64,000 bases of DNA from JALYNX01 sp963780755 (GTDB lineage: Bacteria; Actinomycetota; Acidimicrobiia; Spongiisociales; ZC4RG35), in the NCBI GenBank assembly GCA_963780755.1, contig CAWACX010000002.1, positions 248,001-312,000 of the forward strand, given 5' to 3'. Position numbers and translations under genes: made by a program. This document shows positions 49,611 through 58,214 of the stretch, in pieces. Positions within the stretch are counted from its first letter, which is position 1. Each line of letters starts with the position of its first letter. The notes beneath the pieces are model-generated. The model was not told the origin of the DNA. It saw only the letters and a program-made list of their open reading frames with translations, and did no database searches.

Positions 49611-50720
49611 TCAGTGCAGGACCGGGAACCGGAGCAGCGCTCCTACGCCTTCCACGTCGAGGGGCGAGGCCACCTCGAGTTGATGGGTCCTGCCTCCGGC
49701 GGCCACGGTGGCGTCCATGGCCGCGGCCACCACGTCATCGACCTGGAACAGCGAGGAGCCACACACCGGGCACACTTCCCCGGTCCGGTCGAGATAGCCG
49801 CAGTTGTTGCAGATGACGCCAGACTTGCTGAACGAGCCGGCGACCACCATCGTCTCCACCGCCTGGGCGTTGCACGCCTGTAACGCCCCAGCGACGCCGA
49901 GCACGGCGAGGCCACCACTCCAGGCGACGTCACAGACTCGACCGGCGAGTGCGGCCTGTCTTTGGCGGCGGATCTCCAGGCTGAGAGTGGCGAGCTCGGA
50001 GCGCAACGAACCGGCGGTCATCGTGTGCGGGTTGGCCGCGAAGGTCGCTCGGTGCAGGCGACTCAGATAAGGATGGAGGTGTCGGGCGATCTCGTCCGTC
50101 GCCTCCTCGTGCCCACCGATCGCCAGGAAGTCGAAACCAAGCTCGAGGTGGGAGGCCAGCAGCCGGGCCCCACCGTCCCTCCACATCCGTGCCGTCTCCT
50201 CCTCAGCGTGGGCACGGACGCTGTGCTCTTCGTAGCCGGAGAACCCGCCGTAGTTGGGCTTTCCCAAATCGGCATTCAGCGCCGGAGAGAGCTCCTCCAC
50301 CATCCCATCGTTGGCCACGAACAACCGGGTCAGGGCGCGATCAGCGACGATGACCCCGGCCCGCATCGAGCGTGGAGCGGCGCGCAAAGGCCTGAGATAG
50401 GGCCGGGGCCCGAGCGAGGAGACACTCTGCACCGGATGGGCCAAAGACTCGAGCACGAAGACATCGTCGATATCTGAAGCGAAGATCGCGTACCCCGGGG
50501 CGACCTCGGACTCCAGCCGGTCCGCCAGGTCCCTGATCCGCTCCGAGTCGTTCCTGACGCTCTTTCGCACGAGTCGCGCCATCCCCTCGGCGTGGTCCCG
50601 CACCGGTTTGAGCAAGTCGGAGAGCAGTGCCGACATGCCACCGGGATTGGGGCGATCGACGTAGACCGTGATGAGTGCGCCGGCCCCACTCCTCAGACCG
50701 GCGATCGGATCGGCCAGCAA
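49611..50720 (-). CDS. Bacterial archaeo-eukaryotic release factor-like (baeRF) protein
   Basis: A 369-residue protein. The N-terminal region (ALITVYVDRPNPGGMSALLS), the middle (RAGVIVADRALTRLFVANDG; FSGYEEHSVRAHAEEETARM) and an L7Ae-like third domain with a two-CxxC zinc ribbon (CNNCGYLDRTGEVCPVCGSS) fit the eRF1-like families described in bacteria. No GGQ tripeptide is present, so classical peptide release is not expected. TTG 50720 follows a GGGAGGTG ribosome-binding site; the frame also allows 50765. Proposed family roles involve stalled ribosomes. Confidence 0.65.
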   Translation of the reverse strand: MLADPIAGLRSGAGALITVYVDRPNPGGMSALLSDLLKPVRDHAEGMARLVRKSVRNDSERIRDLADRLESEVAPGYAIFASDIDDVFVLESLAHPVQSVSSLGPRPYLRPLRAAPRSMRAGVIVADRALTRLFVANDGMVEELSPALNADLGKPNYGGFSGYEEHSVRAHAEEETARMWRDGGARLLASHLELGFDFLAIGGHEEATDEIARHLHPYLSRLHRATFAANPHTMTAGSLRSELATLSLEIRRQRQAALAGRVCDVAWSGGLAVLGVAGALQACNAQAVETMVVAGSFSKSGVICNNCGYLDRTGEVCPVCGSSLFQVDDVVAAAMDATVAAGGRTHQLEVASPLDVEGVGALLRFPVLH

Positions 50721-50803
50721 AACACCTCCCGCCGCCCTCCCGTTTCCGAAGAGGGCGCTCGGCAACGACTGCCTTTCCGAACCTACTCCGCTGCGACCGA
50801 CGG

Positions 50804-51265
50804 TCAGAGCGCCGTGGTGAGTGCCGAGGTCAGGTCTTCGAGAACCCAGCCCATGTAGTCGAGGACCCGCCGCTGCTCTTCCGGAAGCCGATCGTGATCG
50901 TCCTCGACTTCGAGCCCGAACCGGGCGCCGAGAGCGAGCCGCCCCTCATTGAGGACACGGAGGAAGGCGTCGGCCTCATCGGTGCTGAGCTCGGTCTTGC
51001 CCTTGCCCTCGACGACTCTGAGAAATACGGCGCGGTCCGACATCCGGGCGGTCGACAACTCATCCCCCATCAGCCGCCACCACTCCGCATTTGCCTGGGG
51101 GTCGTCGAGATACACCGGGACGTGGAGGCGCTGGGTGGCCGGATCGTCTCCGGTTGCAGGGATGGTCGCCAGCAAGTCGAGGACGTCGGCGAGAAATTCC
51201 CGCTCATCGGAGGTCATCTGAACGATGACCTTTCCGCCTTTGTAGCGAAACCGCTCCCGACTCAT
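50804..51265 (-). CDS. DUF2017 family protein
   Basis: A 153-residue soluble protein of the actinobacterial DUF2017 family, regularly encoded directly after clpS. Recognisable parts are SRERFRYKGGKVIVQMTSDE, then EREFLADVLDLLATI, NAEWWRLMGDEL and FLRVVEGKGKTELSTDEADA. Function is unknown. The synteny suggests a link to Clp proteolysis. The start ATG 51265 overlaps the clpS stop by ATGA. Confidence 0.85.
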   Translation of the reverse strand: MSRERFRYKGGKVIVQMTSDEREFLADVLDLLATIPATGDDPATQRLHVPVYLDDPQANAEWWRLMGDELSTARMSDRAVFLRVVEGKGKTELSTDEADAFLRVLNEGRLALGARFGLEVEDDHDRLPEEQRRVLDYMGWVLEDLTSALTTAL

Positions 51266-51546
51266 TGCTCGATGGTGGCCCATAAGCCGTGGCCGTGGAG
51301 CCGATAGCAATCCACCTCGGCCCTTTCCCGAGGGCCGTCGGAAACGATGGCGCGACCTTCGAAGTGGACCTGGAGCATCAGGTGGGTCGCTTTCTCCTCG
51401 TTGTACCCGAAGAGCTTGCGGAACACGTAGACCACGTAGGACATGGTGTTCACCGGGTCGTTCCAGACGATCACCTGCCAGGGACGGTCGACATCGACGT
51501 TCTCGTCGGTGTCCGGGATGACCACCGGGGCGGGTCGGGTCGTCAT
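51262..51546 (-). CDS. clpS: ATP-dependent Clp protease adaptor ClpS
   Basis: A 94-residue adaptor that delivers N-degron substrates to ClpA/ClpC. The signature is WQVIVWNDPVNTMSYVVYVF, followed by KLFGYNEEKATHLMLQVHFE; the Asn-Asp pair binds the substrate alpha-amino group. ATG 51546 has a TACGAT box 7 nt upstream. Confidence 0.95.
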   Translation of the reverse strand: MTTRPAPVVIPDTDENVDVDRPWQVIVWNDPVNTMSYVVYVFRKLFGYNEEKATHLMLQVHFEGRAIVSDGPRERAEVDCYRLHGHGLWATIEQ

Positions 51547-51553
51547 CCGGCCA

Positions 51554-51559
51554 ATCGTA
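51554..51559 (-). promoter_or_regulatory. -10 box of clpS
   Basis: TACGAT on the minus strand, 7 nt before ATG 51546. Confidence 0.5.
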
Positions 51560-51565
51560 CGCCGG

Positions 51566-52105
51566 TCAGGACTCTGCCCCGAGACCGGGCAGGCTTCCCA
51601 GGACGCTGTCACGGCAGGCGTCGGCTGCGGTCTCCAACTGCGGGTCCGAGTAGGGGATCTCGGCCACCGAGAACGGGGCGCCGACCCCTGAGAACCCGGA
51701 AACCGGGTCGGGGAAGTCCTCGACTCCCCAGGCTCTCATGCAAACGCTGAAGCCTTCGAGGGCGGCGAAGATCTCGGTGCGAAGACGGTCCTCGGTGCCC
51801 AGGTCGAGGGCACCGGTGTTCAGGCTCTCCGAGCAGTGGGAAAGAGCATCGGCGACCGCAGGATCCCCGAGGTCGAGGGCAACGATCACCAGATCGAGAC
51901 GGGGGCGCCCTGTGGCGTCGAAGGGGACCTCCTCGATCTCCACTCCGCGCTCGGAGAGACAGGACCGGAATTCCTCGATCGCCACCGAAGTGACGGTGGT
52001 CGTGGTGGTGGTCGCGGGGACCGTTGTCGTCGAGGCCTGAAGGTCGGTCCCCGACGACCCACCCAGCCCCGGGGTGCAGGCTCCCAGGGCGACAGCGAGC
52101 AACAC
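51566..52105 (-). CDS. Lipoprotein with Thr-rich linker
   Basis: A 179-residue lipoprotein from GTG 52105. The signal peptide is short, with lipobox LGAC at residue ~9. A CTG at 52129 would add residues IRRSGAAV and a better n-region, so the start is uncertain. A Thr-rich linker is followed by two cysteine-containing helical repeats (SCLSERGVEIEEVPFD; VCMRAWGVEDFPDPVSGF), resembling the repeat unit of small actinobacterial secreted proteins. Not recognised further. Confidence 0.65.
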   Translation of the reverse strand: MLLAVALGACTPGLGGSSGTDLQASTTTVPATTTTTTVTSVAIEEFRSCLSERGVEIEEVPFDATGRPRLDLVIVALDLGDPAVADALSHCSESLNTGALDLGTEDRLRTEIFAALEGFSVCMRAWGVEDFPDPVSGFSGVGAPFSVAEIPYSDPQLETAADACRDSVLGSLPGLGAES

Positions 52106-52125
52106 GGCGGCGCCCGACCGTCGAA

Positions 52126-54318
52126 TCAGCTCTCTCCCGCCTCGGCGAAAGCGACGCCGTCGGCAAGGATCATCGCCAGGTCCCTGACCGGGACATCGGG
52201 GCGGCCCAACTCCTTGACGCCGTCGTCGAGCATCACGTAACAGAAGGGACAGGCCACCGCGATCTCGTCGGCTTCGGTCGCCAGAGCCTCTTCAGCGCGC
52301 TCGATGTTCACCTTCTTGCCGGTCTGCTCTTCCATCCAGAACCGGGCTCCGCCCGCTCCACAACAGAGGGCTCGGTTCCCGTGACGGGGCATCTCCACCA
52401 CTTCGATGGCACCGGAGGCCCCGATCACGTTCCGGGGGGCCAGATATACGTCGTTGTGCCGCCCCAGGTAACAGGGGTCGTGATAGGCGATCTTCTTCGG
52501 TCGGCCGTTCTCCTTCATCGGCACCGGGAGCCGGCCCTGGGTCAGCAGCTCGGCGAGGAGCTGAGCGTGATGGACCACCTGGTAGTTGCCACCAAATTGG
52601 GGGTACTCGTTGCCGATGGTGTTGAAACAGTGGGCGCACTGGGTGATCACCTTGGTCACGCCGAGCTCCTCGAAGGTGCCGATGTTCTGCAGCGCGAGTT
52701 GCTGGAAGACGAACTCGTTCCCAGCGCGGCGGGCCGGGTCGCCGTTGCACACCTCGGCACTGCCCAGGATGGCGAAGTCGATGCCGGCGTGGTGAAGGAG
52801 CCGGGCCAGCGCCACCGAGACCGCTGTGTTGCGGTCGTCGAATGACCCGGCACATCCGACGAACCACAGATACTCGGCCGTCGTCTTCCCGTTCTCCCCG
52901 AACACCGGCACTTCGAAGTCGAGCTCCGCGGTCCAGGCGGCACGGTTCTGCTGGCTCATCCCCCACGGGTTCGACTGGTTCTCCATGGCGACGAAGGCCT
53001 TGCCCAACTCGGTCGGGAACTCTGACTCCATAAGGGTGAGATGGCGGCGCATGTCGAGGATCCGGTCCAGGATCTCGATGTTGACCGGGCAGATCTCATC
53101 ACAAGCGCGACAGGTGGTGCAGGCGAAGACTTCCTCCGGCCTCACCCTCTCGAACAGTGAGGCGCTCCCGTCCAGGGTGCCAAGTGAGGAGACCGGGGGT
53201 GAGACCGCGGCCGCAGCGGCCGCGACCTCGCCGGTCTTGAGGATGATCTCTCTAGGGTCGAGGGGCTTTCCGGTGATATTGGCCGGGCACACCGAGGTGC
53301 AGCGACCGCAGATGGTGCAGGCATCGGTGTCGAAGATCTGCTTCCAGGTGAGGTCGGCTGCCACCGAAGCCCCGATCGACTCGATGTCATCCGCCTCGAG
53401 GAGGTTCGGCATCTCACGCATCGCCCCCTTGGGCCGCTCCCGTGCCGAGAGGAAGAGGTTGGTGGGGCTCGTCACCATGTGACGCAACTTGGTCACCGGC
53501 AACACCACGAGGAAAGCGACGAAGGACAGCACGTGGACCAGCCAGAACGCACGGTGCAGGTCTCCGGCGGATTCAGCGGGGATCAGGGCGGAGAGGGGGC
53601 GCCCTACGAATGACCAGACTTCGAAATCGGGTCGACCCTCGAGGGAGATGCGGGCGGCCTCGGTGAGGAGGCCGCCGACACCGAGCAGGATCATCAGGCC
53701 CAGGATGAGCGCATCCTCGGGCTTGGTCTTGGTCCGAATCCGGCGCGGCGGGGCGATGTAACGGTTGACGATCGCCAGCGCCAGGCCGCCGAGGTACACG
53801 AGAGAGGCGAGGTCGAGGATCGCCGAATAGCCCTGATAGACAGCTCCGTGGAGGAACTTGAGGTCGGCGGGGAGCAGGTGGTCGATCTCCAGGGTGACCG
53901 TGCCCAAGAAGAGGACGATGAACCCGTAGTAGATCATCGAGTGCATGACCCCCGCCCTCGGGTCACGCATCAGGGTCTTCATGCGGAGACCGGCCCCGAG
54001 GTCGTGCATCCGGCGACCCCACTGGCCGGTGCGCCGGTCCGAGCCTCCGCTCTGCCACGACACCGAGCGCCGAGCCAGGAGGTGGAAGGTGATCCAGATG
54101 AACACCGCGACGGTGACGTAGAAGACCACCACCACCGCATCGGGGATGTTGCCGAAGACCTCTCGGCCCACCTCGAAGTCAGGCTCTTCGGGGATGGTGC
54201 CCAGGAGACCGAGGGCCAGAGTCCCCAGCGCTCCCGCCACTCCCAATCCCTCGAGGATGTACGTGATGGGTGGGCGACGACCGGTCGCCTCCGCCTTGCG
54301 CTCCTCGGTCAGGGCCAT
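52126..54318 (-). CDS. Membrane Fe-S reductase, HdrD-like (Rv0338c type)
   Basis: A 730-residue protein with six predicted helices in the first ~300 residues, a fold like nitrate reductase gamma (VVVVFYVTVAVFIWITFHLL; YYGFIVLFLGTVTLEI). A ferredoxin domain with two 4Fe-4S sites follows (CTICGRCTSVCPAN; CTTCRACDEICPVN), then two CCG domains (WFVGCAGSFDDRN, CAHCFNTIGNEYP; YHDPCYLGRHNDVY, ALCCGAGGARFW, CPFCYVML). Rv0338c of M. tuberculosis has this layout and is essential. Electron partners, perhaps ETF and quinone, are inferred. ATG 54318 has a TACACT box 8 nt upstream. Confidence 0.88.
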   Translation of the reverse strand: MALTEERKAEATGRRPPITYILEGLGVAGALGTLALGLLGTIPEEPDFEVGREVFGNIPDAVVVVFYVTVAVFIWITFHLLARRSVSWQSGGSDRRTGQWGRRMHDLGAGLRMKTLMRDPRAGVMHSMIYYGFIVLFLGTVTLEIDHLLPADLKFLHGAVYQGYSAILDLASLVYLGGLALAIVNRYIAPPRRIRTKTKPEDALILGLMILLGVGGLLTEAARISLEGRPDFEVWSFVGRPLSALIPAESAGDLHRAFWLVHVLSFVAFLVVLPVTKLRHMVTSPTNLFLSARERPKGAMREMPNLLEADDIESIGASVAADLTWKQIFDTDACTICGRCTSVCPANITGKPLDPREIILKTGEVAAAAAAVSPPVSSLGTLDGSASLFERVRPEEVFACTTCRACDEICPVNIEILDRILDMRRHLTLMESEFPTELGKAFVAMENQSNPWGMSQQNRAAWTAELDFEVPVFGENGKTTAEYLWFVGCAGSFDDRNTAVSVALARLLHHAGIDFAILGSAEVCNGDPARRAGNEFVFQQLALQNIGTFEELGVTKVITQCAHCFNTIGNEYPQFGGNYQVVHHAQLLAELLTQGRLPVPMKENGRPKKIAYHDPCYLGRHNDVYLAPRNVIGASGAIEVVEMPRHGNRALCCGAGGARFWMEEQTGKKVNIERAEEALATEADEIAVACPFCYVMLDDGVKELGRPDVPVRDLAMILADGVAFAEAGES

Positions 54319-54326
54319 GACCGGCG

Positions 54327-54332
54327 AGTGTA
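54327..54332 (-). promoter_or_regulatory. -10 box of the Fe-S reductase gene
   Basis: TACACT on the minus strand, 8 nt before ATG 54318. Confidence 0.5.
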
Positions 54333-54365
54333 GAAGTGGCCCGCCGGTTGCCCGATCCATGCGCG

Positions 54366-54438
54366 ATTCGATACTTCTCAGTATTCGCTTGACATTCGAT
54401 GTTCGTCGAACGTACAGTTCATTCGAGACTTATCGAAT
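54366..54438 (+). promoter_or_regulatory. Promoter and multi-site operator of the ArsR-type gene
   Basis: TTGACA (54389-54394), 18-bp spacer, TACAGT (54413-54418). ATTCGAT occurs at 54366-54372 and 54394-54400. TTCGA-TGTTCG-TCGAA is an inverted repeat within the spacer (54396-54410). ATTCGA-N6-TCGAAT (54421-54438) is a perfect inverted repeat at the predicted transcription start. Autoregulation is likely. Confidence 0.75.
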
Positions 54439-54457
54439 CAACAAGGACTGCACGGCA

Positions 54458-55594
54458 ATGGTCGAAACGAAGGCAACACAACCCAGGGTCCGGGATCTCA
54501 CCACGGCTGCCCGTCACATCCCCCTCGAGGACGACGGGGCTGCCATCTACGACGTGATCCTTGCCCTCTGGGCCAGCTTCAACCCCGAAGAGGACACCCA
54601 GGGCTTCGACCTGGGTCAGGAGTGGTTCCAGTCGCTCGCCGACCGCACCGCACCTGACCTTCGGGTAGAGATCGAGTTCCTCGGCGGACCGGGATGCGGC
54701 GCCTGGCTCAGCATTGCCGGTCTCGCCGCCAGCTCCCCGCATCCCCACGACCCGGACCGGGTCCTTACCTGGCTGGGCCGGATCGACCCCCAGCGGCTCC
54801 GGCGCTGGCTCATCGGATCGATCGACCACTTCCGCAACAGCGGGTTGATCGAGGAAGCCGCCGAAGGGAACAGAGAGGCACTGGACTCACTGCTCGGAGA
54901 CGAGCTCGATGACGAGCAGCGAGGCAAGGTGATCGGTCTCCTCGAAATCGATCCCGTCGAGCTTCGTGACCGGATGGTGGGAGCGCTGGCCCGATTTCGC
55001 ACCGAGGTCTTCAGTTCGGACGAGCAGGACTTTGGTGCTGCAGTGGGGCGGGCCGCGGTTGCCCGCCGGGCGACGGCCAACCTCGACGATGCCAAGACCG
55101 TGATCGAAGAAGTCACCAACGGACTCGACTACGAGATCCCGCTTGGCGTGACCAGGGTGATCCTCATCCCCTCCGTGGTCCTTCGCCCCCTCTCTCTCAT
55201 CGACCAGTTCCGGGACACGCTCCTCGTTTTCTATGCGGTGGCCGACGAGTTCCTCGACTCGGACCCCGAGGCGCCACCATCCTGGATGGTTCGGACCTAC
55301 AAGGCGCTTGGCGACGAGCGGCGGCTTCGCATCCTGCGTCGGTTGTCCGAGGAGGAGACCAGTCTCGATGATCTGACCGAACTACTCGGCCTCTCCAAGT
55401 CGACGGTGCACCACCACATCTCGGTCTTGAGGGCTGCCGGTCTGGTCCGGGTCCACATCAGCAAGGACAAGGGGGCGTTCAAGCACGAGTCCAAGACCTA
55501 CGCCCTGCGCGAGCAACCATTGGTCAACACCGGAAACCTGCTCGACAGCTACCTGCGGACTTCTCAGACACCTGCGAAAGGAGAGGCAGGATGA
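54458..55594 (+). CDS. ArsR-type winged-helix regulator with long N-terminal domain
   Basis: A 378-residue protein. The DNA-binding domain is C-terminal (residues ~285-365): YKALGDERRLRILRRLSEEE, then LDDLTELLGLSKSTVHHHIS and VLRAAGLVRVHISKDKGAFK. The first ~280 residues are helical and acidic, a sensor of unknown ligand found in similar actinobacterial ArsR-like proteins. No metal-binding cysteine motif is apparent. ATG 54458 follows a 30-35 nt leader. The stop overlaps the next start as ATGA. Confidence 0.82.
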   Translation: MVETKATQPRVRDLTTAARHIPLEDDGAAIYDVILALWASFNPEEDTQGFDLGQEWFQSLADRTAPDLRVEIEFLGGPGCGAWLSIAGLAASSPHPHDPDRVLTWLGRIDPQRLRRWLIGSIDHFRNSGLIEEAAEGNREALDSLLGDELDDEQRGKVIGLLEIDPVELRDRMVGALARFRTEVFSSDEQDFGAAVGRAAVARRATANLDDAKTVIEEVTNGLDYEIPLGVTRVILIPSVVLRPLSLIDQFRDTLLVFYAVADEFLDSDPEAPPSWMVRTYKALGDERRLRILRRLSEEETSLDDLTELLGLSKSTVHHHISVLRAAGLVRVHISKDKGAFKHESKTYALREQPLVNTGNLLDSYLRTSQTPAKGEAG

Positions 55595-55806
55595 GCCCTT
55601 TTCTCTACAAGCCGATGGTCGACGGTCATCAGGAGATCGCCCACAACCGCGCCGCCCTGAGCAGGCTGCGCAAAGCGGACGCCTCCGAGCCTGACAGGAG
55701 TCGTCGCACGATCAGGGACGCGGTCGGGTTTCGCCTGATCGCCATCGGGGTGCGCCTCGTCGATCACCCGGTGGCCGCGGTGGAAGACCTCGACCAGGCG
55801 GCGTGA
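55591..55806 (+). CDS. Small basic hypothetical protein
   Basis: A 71-residue protein coupled to the ArsR-type gene by ATGA. It is basic, with a weakly hydrophobic C-terminal helix (DAVGFRLIAIGVRLV). It might be a regulatory partner. No family recognised. Confidence 0.55.
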   Translation: MSPFLYKPMVDGHQEIAHNRAALSRLRKADASEPDRSRRTIRDAVGFRLIAIGVRLVDHPVAAVEDLDQAA

Positions 55807-55810
55807 CCGA

Positions 55811-56620
55811 TCAGCCCGCTCCCCCCAGCTCCGAGGACCTCTTGGCCGCGGCCCGCACCGCGTCTTCCACCAGTGCCCTGAACCCACGCTCCTCGAGGAC
55901 GTGCACGGCAGCGGCGGTGGTCCCACCTGGTGAGGTCACCTGAGATCGCAGTTCGGCGGGGGTCTTGCCGGTGTTGGTGAGGAGGTGCCCGGCACCCCGA
56001 ATCGTCTGGTGAACGAACCCCTCGGCGATGTCCCGGGGCAGCCCCTCCCTGACAGCAGCCTCGGTCAGGGCCTCGGCGAGGAGGAACACATACGCAGGGC
56101 CGGTGCCAGACACCGCGGTGACCGCATCCAGGAGCGACTCCTCCATGATCCGGACCGAGCCCACCGCGCCGAGGATCTGGCCCGCGATCTCGAGGTGGTC
56201 GGGCCCGGAGTGAGCACCGGATGCGATGCCGGTCACGCTCTCCCCGACCAGGGCCGGGGTGTTGGGCATTGCCCGGACGACGGGGACCGCTCCCAGGCGC
56301 TCCTCATAGGTGGCAGTGGTGACTCCGGCGGCGAGGGAGATCACCGTGTGCTCCGGCCCTACCTTGCCGGCGAGAGCTTCGAGGAGGGCCGGCACGTCTG
56401 CCGGCTTGACTGCGACCACCACGGCCTGGCGCCCCTCGAGGGCGACAACCGGGTCGGTGACTACCACACATCCGGTCGCCGTGAGCTGCTCGACCCGCTC
56501 CTGGCGCCGCACGCAGAGCGAGATCTCGTCTGGATTCCACTCGGCACGGAGCAGGCCCGACATCAGCGCCTCCCCCATGGCTCCGACCCCGATGATTGCT
56601 ACCGACGCTCGTCCCGCCAT
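55811..56620 (-). CDS. proC: Pyrroline-5-carboxylate reductase
   Basis: A 269-residue NADPH enzyme for the last step of proline synthesis. Cofactor loop VAIIGVGAMGEALMSGLL, VVVAVKPADV, VRAMPNTPALVGESVTGI and the C-terminal signature DAVTAVSGTGPAYVFLLAEA with TSPGGTTAAAVHVLEERG are all present. ATG 56620 has a TATACT box 6 nt upstream. Confidence 0.96.
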   Translation of the reverse strand: MAGRASVAIIGVGAMGEALMSGLLRAEWNPDEISLCVRRQERVEQLTATGCVVVTDPVVALEGRQAVVVAVKPADVPALLEALAGKVGPEHTVISLAAGVTTATYEERLGAVPVVRAMPNTPALVGESVTGIASGAHSGPDHLEIAGQILGAVGSVRIMEESLLDAVTAVSGTGPAYVFLLAEALTEAAVREGLPRDIAEGFVHQTIRGAGHLLTNTGKTPAELRSQVTSPGGTTAAAVHVLEERGFRALVEDAVRAAAKRSSELGGAG

Positions 56621-56626
56621 CGGGAA

Positions 56627-56632
56627 AGTATA
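56627..56632 (-). promoter_or_regulatory. -10 box of proC
   Basis: TATACT on the minus strand, 6 nt before ATG 56620. Confidence 0.55.
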
Positions 56633-56648
56633 TGGACGGGCGGCCAGA

Positions 56649-57284
56649 TCACCCGAGTCGGGATCGGATCAACTCGACCACCGTCGCAACAGCCCGCGGG
56701 TTGTAGCCCTCGGGGATGATCAGGTCGGCGTATCGCTTCGAGCTCTCCACGTAGGCGAGGTGCATCGGCCGCACGGTGTCGAAGTACTGGGCGACCACCG
56801 ACTCGGCGGTGCGACCCCTCTCTTCGATGTCCCGTTGCAGTCGACGGGCGAGGCGCACGTCGGAGTCGGTGTCGACGAAGATCTTGAGGTCGAGCTCGGA
56901 CCGGAGCTCGGGCTCGAACAGGACCAGGATTCCTTCGACCACCACCACCGGTGCCGGCTCCACGGTGATGGTCTCATCGGACCTGAGGTGGACTGCGAAG
57001 TCGTAGACCGGCCGGTCGATTGGCTTCCCCGAGCGCAGGGTCACGAGATGCTCGACGAGAAGCTCAGTCTCCAGTGATGCCGGGTGGTCGTAATTGACCT
57101 TGGTGCGCTCCTCGAATGAGAGCTGGGGCATGTGCCGGTAGTAGGCGTCGTGTTGGACGATGGCGACCTGGCCATCGAGGTTGTCGACCACCGCCTCAGC
57201 GATCGTGGTCTTGCCTGATCCCGATCCCCCGGCGATGCCGATGAAAAGAGGCCGGTCCGGATTCCATGGGCTGCGCTCGGGCAT
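56649..57284 (-). CDS. udk: Uridine kinase
   Basis: A 211-residue P-loop kinase that phosphorylates uridine and cytidine in pyrimidine salvage. Walker A is GIAGGSGSGKTTIAEAV; VQHDAYYRHMPQLSFEER and NYDHPASLETELLVEHL form the nucleoside site; VVVEGILVLFEPELR and DTDSDVRLARRLQRDIEERG follow. The start lies 12 nt after the DUF4388 gene, so the two are co-transcribed. Confidence 0.94.
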   Translation of the reverse strand: MPERSPWNPDRPLFIGIAGGSGSGKTTIAEAVVDNLDGQVAIVQHDAYYRHMPQLSFEERTKVNYDHPASLETELLVEHLVTLRSGKPIDRPVYDFAVHLRSDETITVEPAPVVVVEGILVLFEPELRSELDLKIFVDTDSDVRLARRLQRDIEERGRTAESVVAQYFDTVRPMHLAYVESSKRYADLIIPEGYNPRAVATVVELIRSRLG

Positions 57285-57296
57285 GCCCTGGCGACG

Positions 57297-58151
57297 TTAC
57301 CGGTCGGCTACCCGGCTCCGCAGGCGACGGATCTCGTCGTAGACGCCATCTGTGAGCGTGGTCGATGCCGGCGCGGAAACTCCGACGACCTCTGCATCTT
57401 CCTTGCGCTCCGGGCGAGAAACGGGCTCAACGGCCTTGGCTAATGCCACCGGCTCGGGCTGTTCGGCGGCCACAGCCACCGGCTCGGGCTCCGGGGTCTC
57501 GGATTCGGGCAGGTGCTCGAGCCAGGCCGGAGTGGCGGCTCCAGGGGCAACGTCCTCCGCGAGGCGGTCGAGCCAGCCAGACTCGCCCTCCTCCGCAGCC
57601 AGCGCCTCGGCCATCCCGAGGCGGTGAAGGGTGTGGAAGATCCGGACTGCGGTCCCACGCCCGAACTTGGTCTCGAGGTGGTTGAAGGTAAACGGCTGAA
57701 CCAGGGTGACCAGGGCGTGCCAGTCCTCGGGATCGATGGTGATTGGGCCCTCGAGCTCACGGACGAGGCGGACTCCGGAGGCTTCGAACAGCCCGGCATC
57801 AACCACTTCACCCTCGAGGGAGTGCAACGCCTCGACGTCGGCGAGGACTTCCTCGACTGTCCACCCCTTGATCTCCGGGCCGTCGGCGGGACCTACGGAG
57901 AACTGCCCGCTCTCGAGGGTGGAGATGACATAGAGGATGTCGGCGATGCCGCTGCGGTCGGCGCCCAGATAGCTGCCCTTGGCCCCGGTCAGCTCGGCGC
58001 CGGTGACCCGACCCTCGCTGAAGAACACACGGGCTCGGCGCTCGCCCTCGATGTCGAGGGAGCCGGTCTTCTTGGTGACCTGCATGATCTGAAGGAGGTC
58101 GTTGACGCTCCAGTCAGAAAGCTGGCCCGAAAGATGCATCTGTCCGTCCAT
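57297..58151 (-). CDS. DUF4388 (PatA-like N-terminal) domain protein
   Basis: A 284-residue protein. Residues ~5-100 form a DUF4388 domain (LSGQLSDWSVNDLLQIMQVT; GSLDIEGERRARVFFSEGRV), as found in PatA-type response regulators and bacterial signalling proteins. A second helical region follows (FTFNHLETKFGRGTAVRIFH), then a Pro/Glu/Ala-rich linker and a short C-terminal helix. Role unknown; it may be a protein-protein adaptor. It precedes udk. Confidence 0.75.
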   Translation of the reverse strand: MDGQMHLSGQLSDWSVNDLLQIMQVTKKTGSLDIEGERRARVFFSEGRVTGAELTGAKGSYLGADRSGIADILYVISTLESGQFSVGPADGPEIKGWTVEEVLADVEALHSLEGEVVDAGLFEASGVRLVRELEGPITIDPEDWHALVTLVQPFTFNHLETKFGRGTAVRIFHTLHRLGMAEALAAEEGESGWLDRLAEDVAPGAATPAWLEHLPESETPEPEPVAVAAEQPEPVALAKAVEPVSRPERKEDAEVVGVSAPASTTLTDGVYDEIRRLRSRVADR

Positions 58152-58214
58152 GGATGGGCCCCTGTCCCTATTCAGCCCAATATCGGCAGGCCCATCCAGA
58201 AGGTTGAGACCTGT

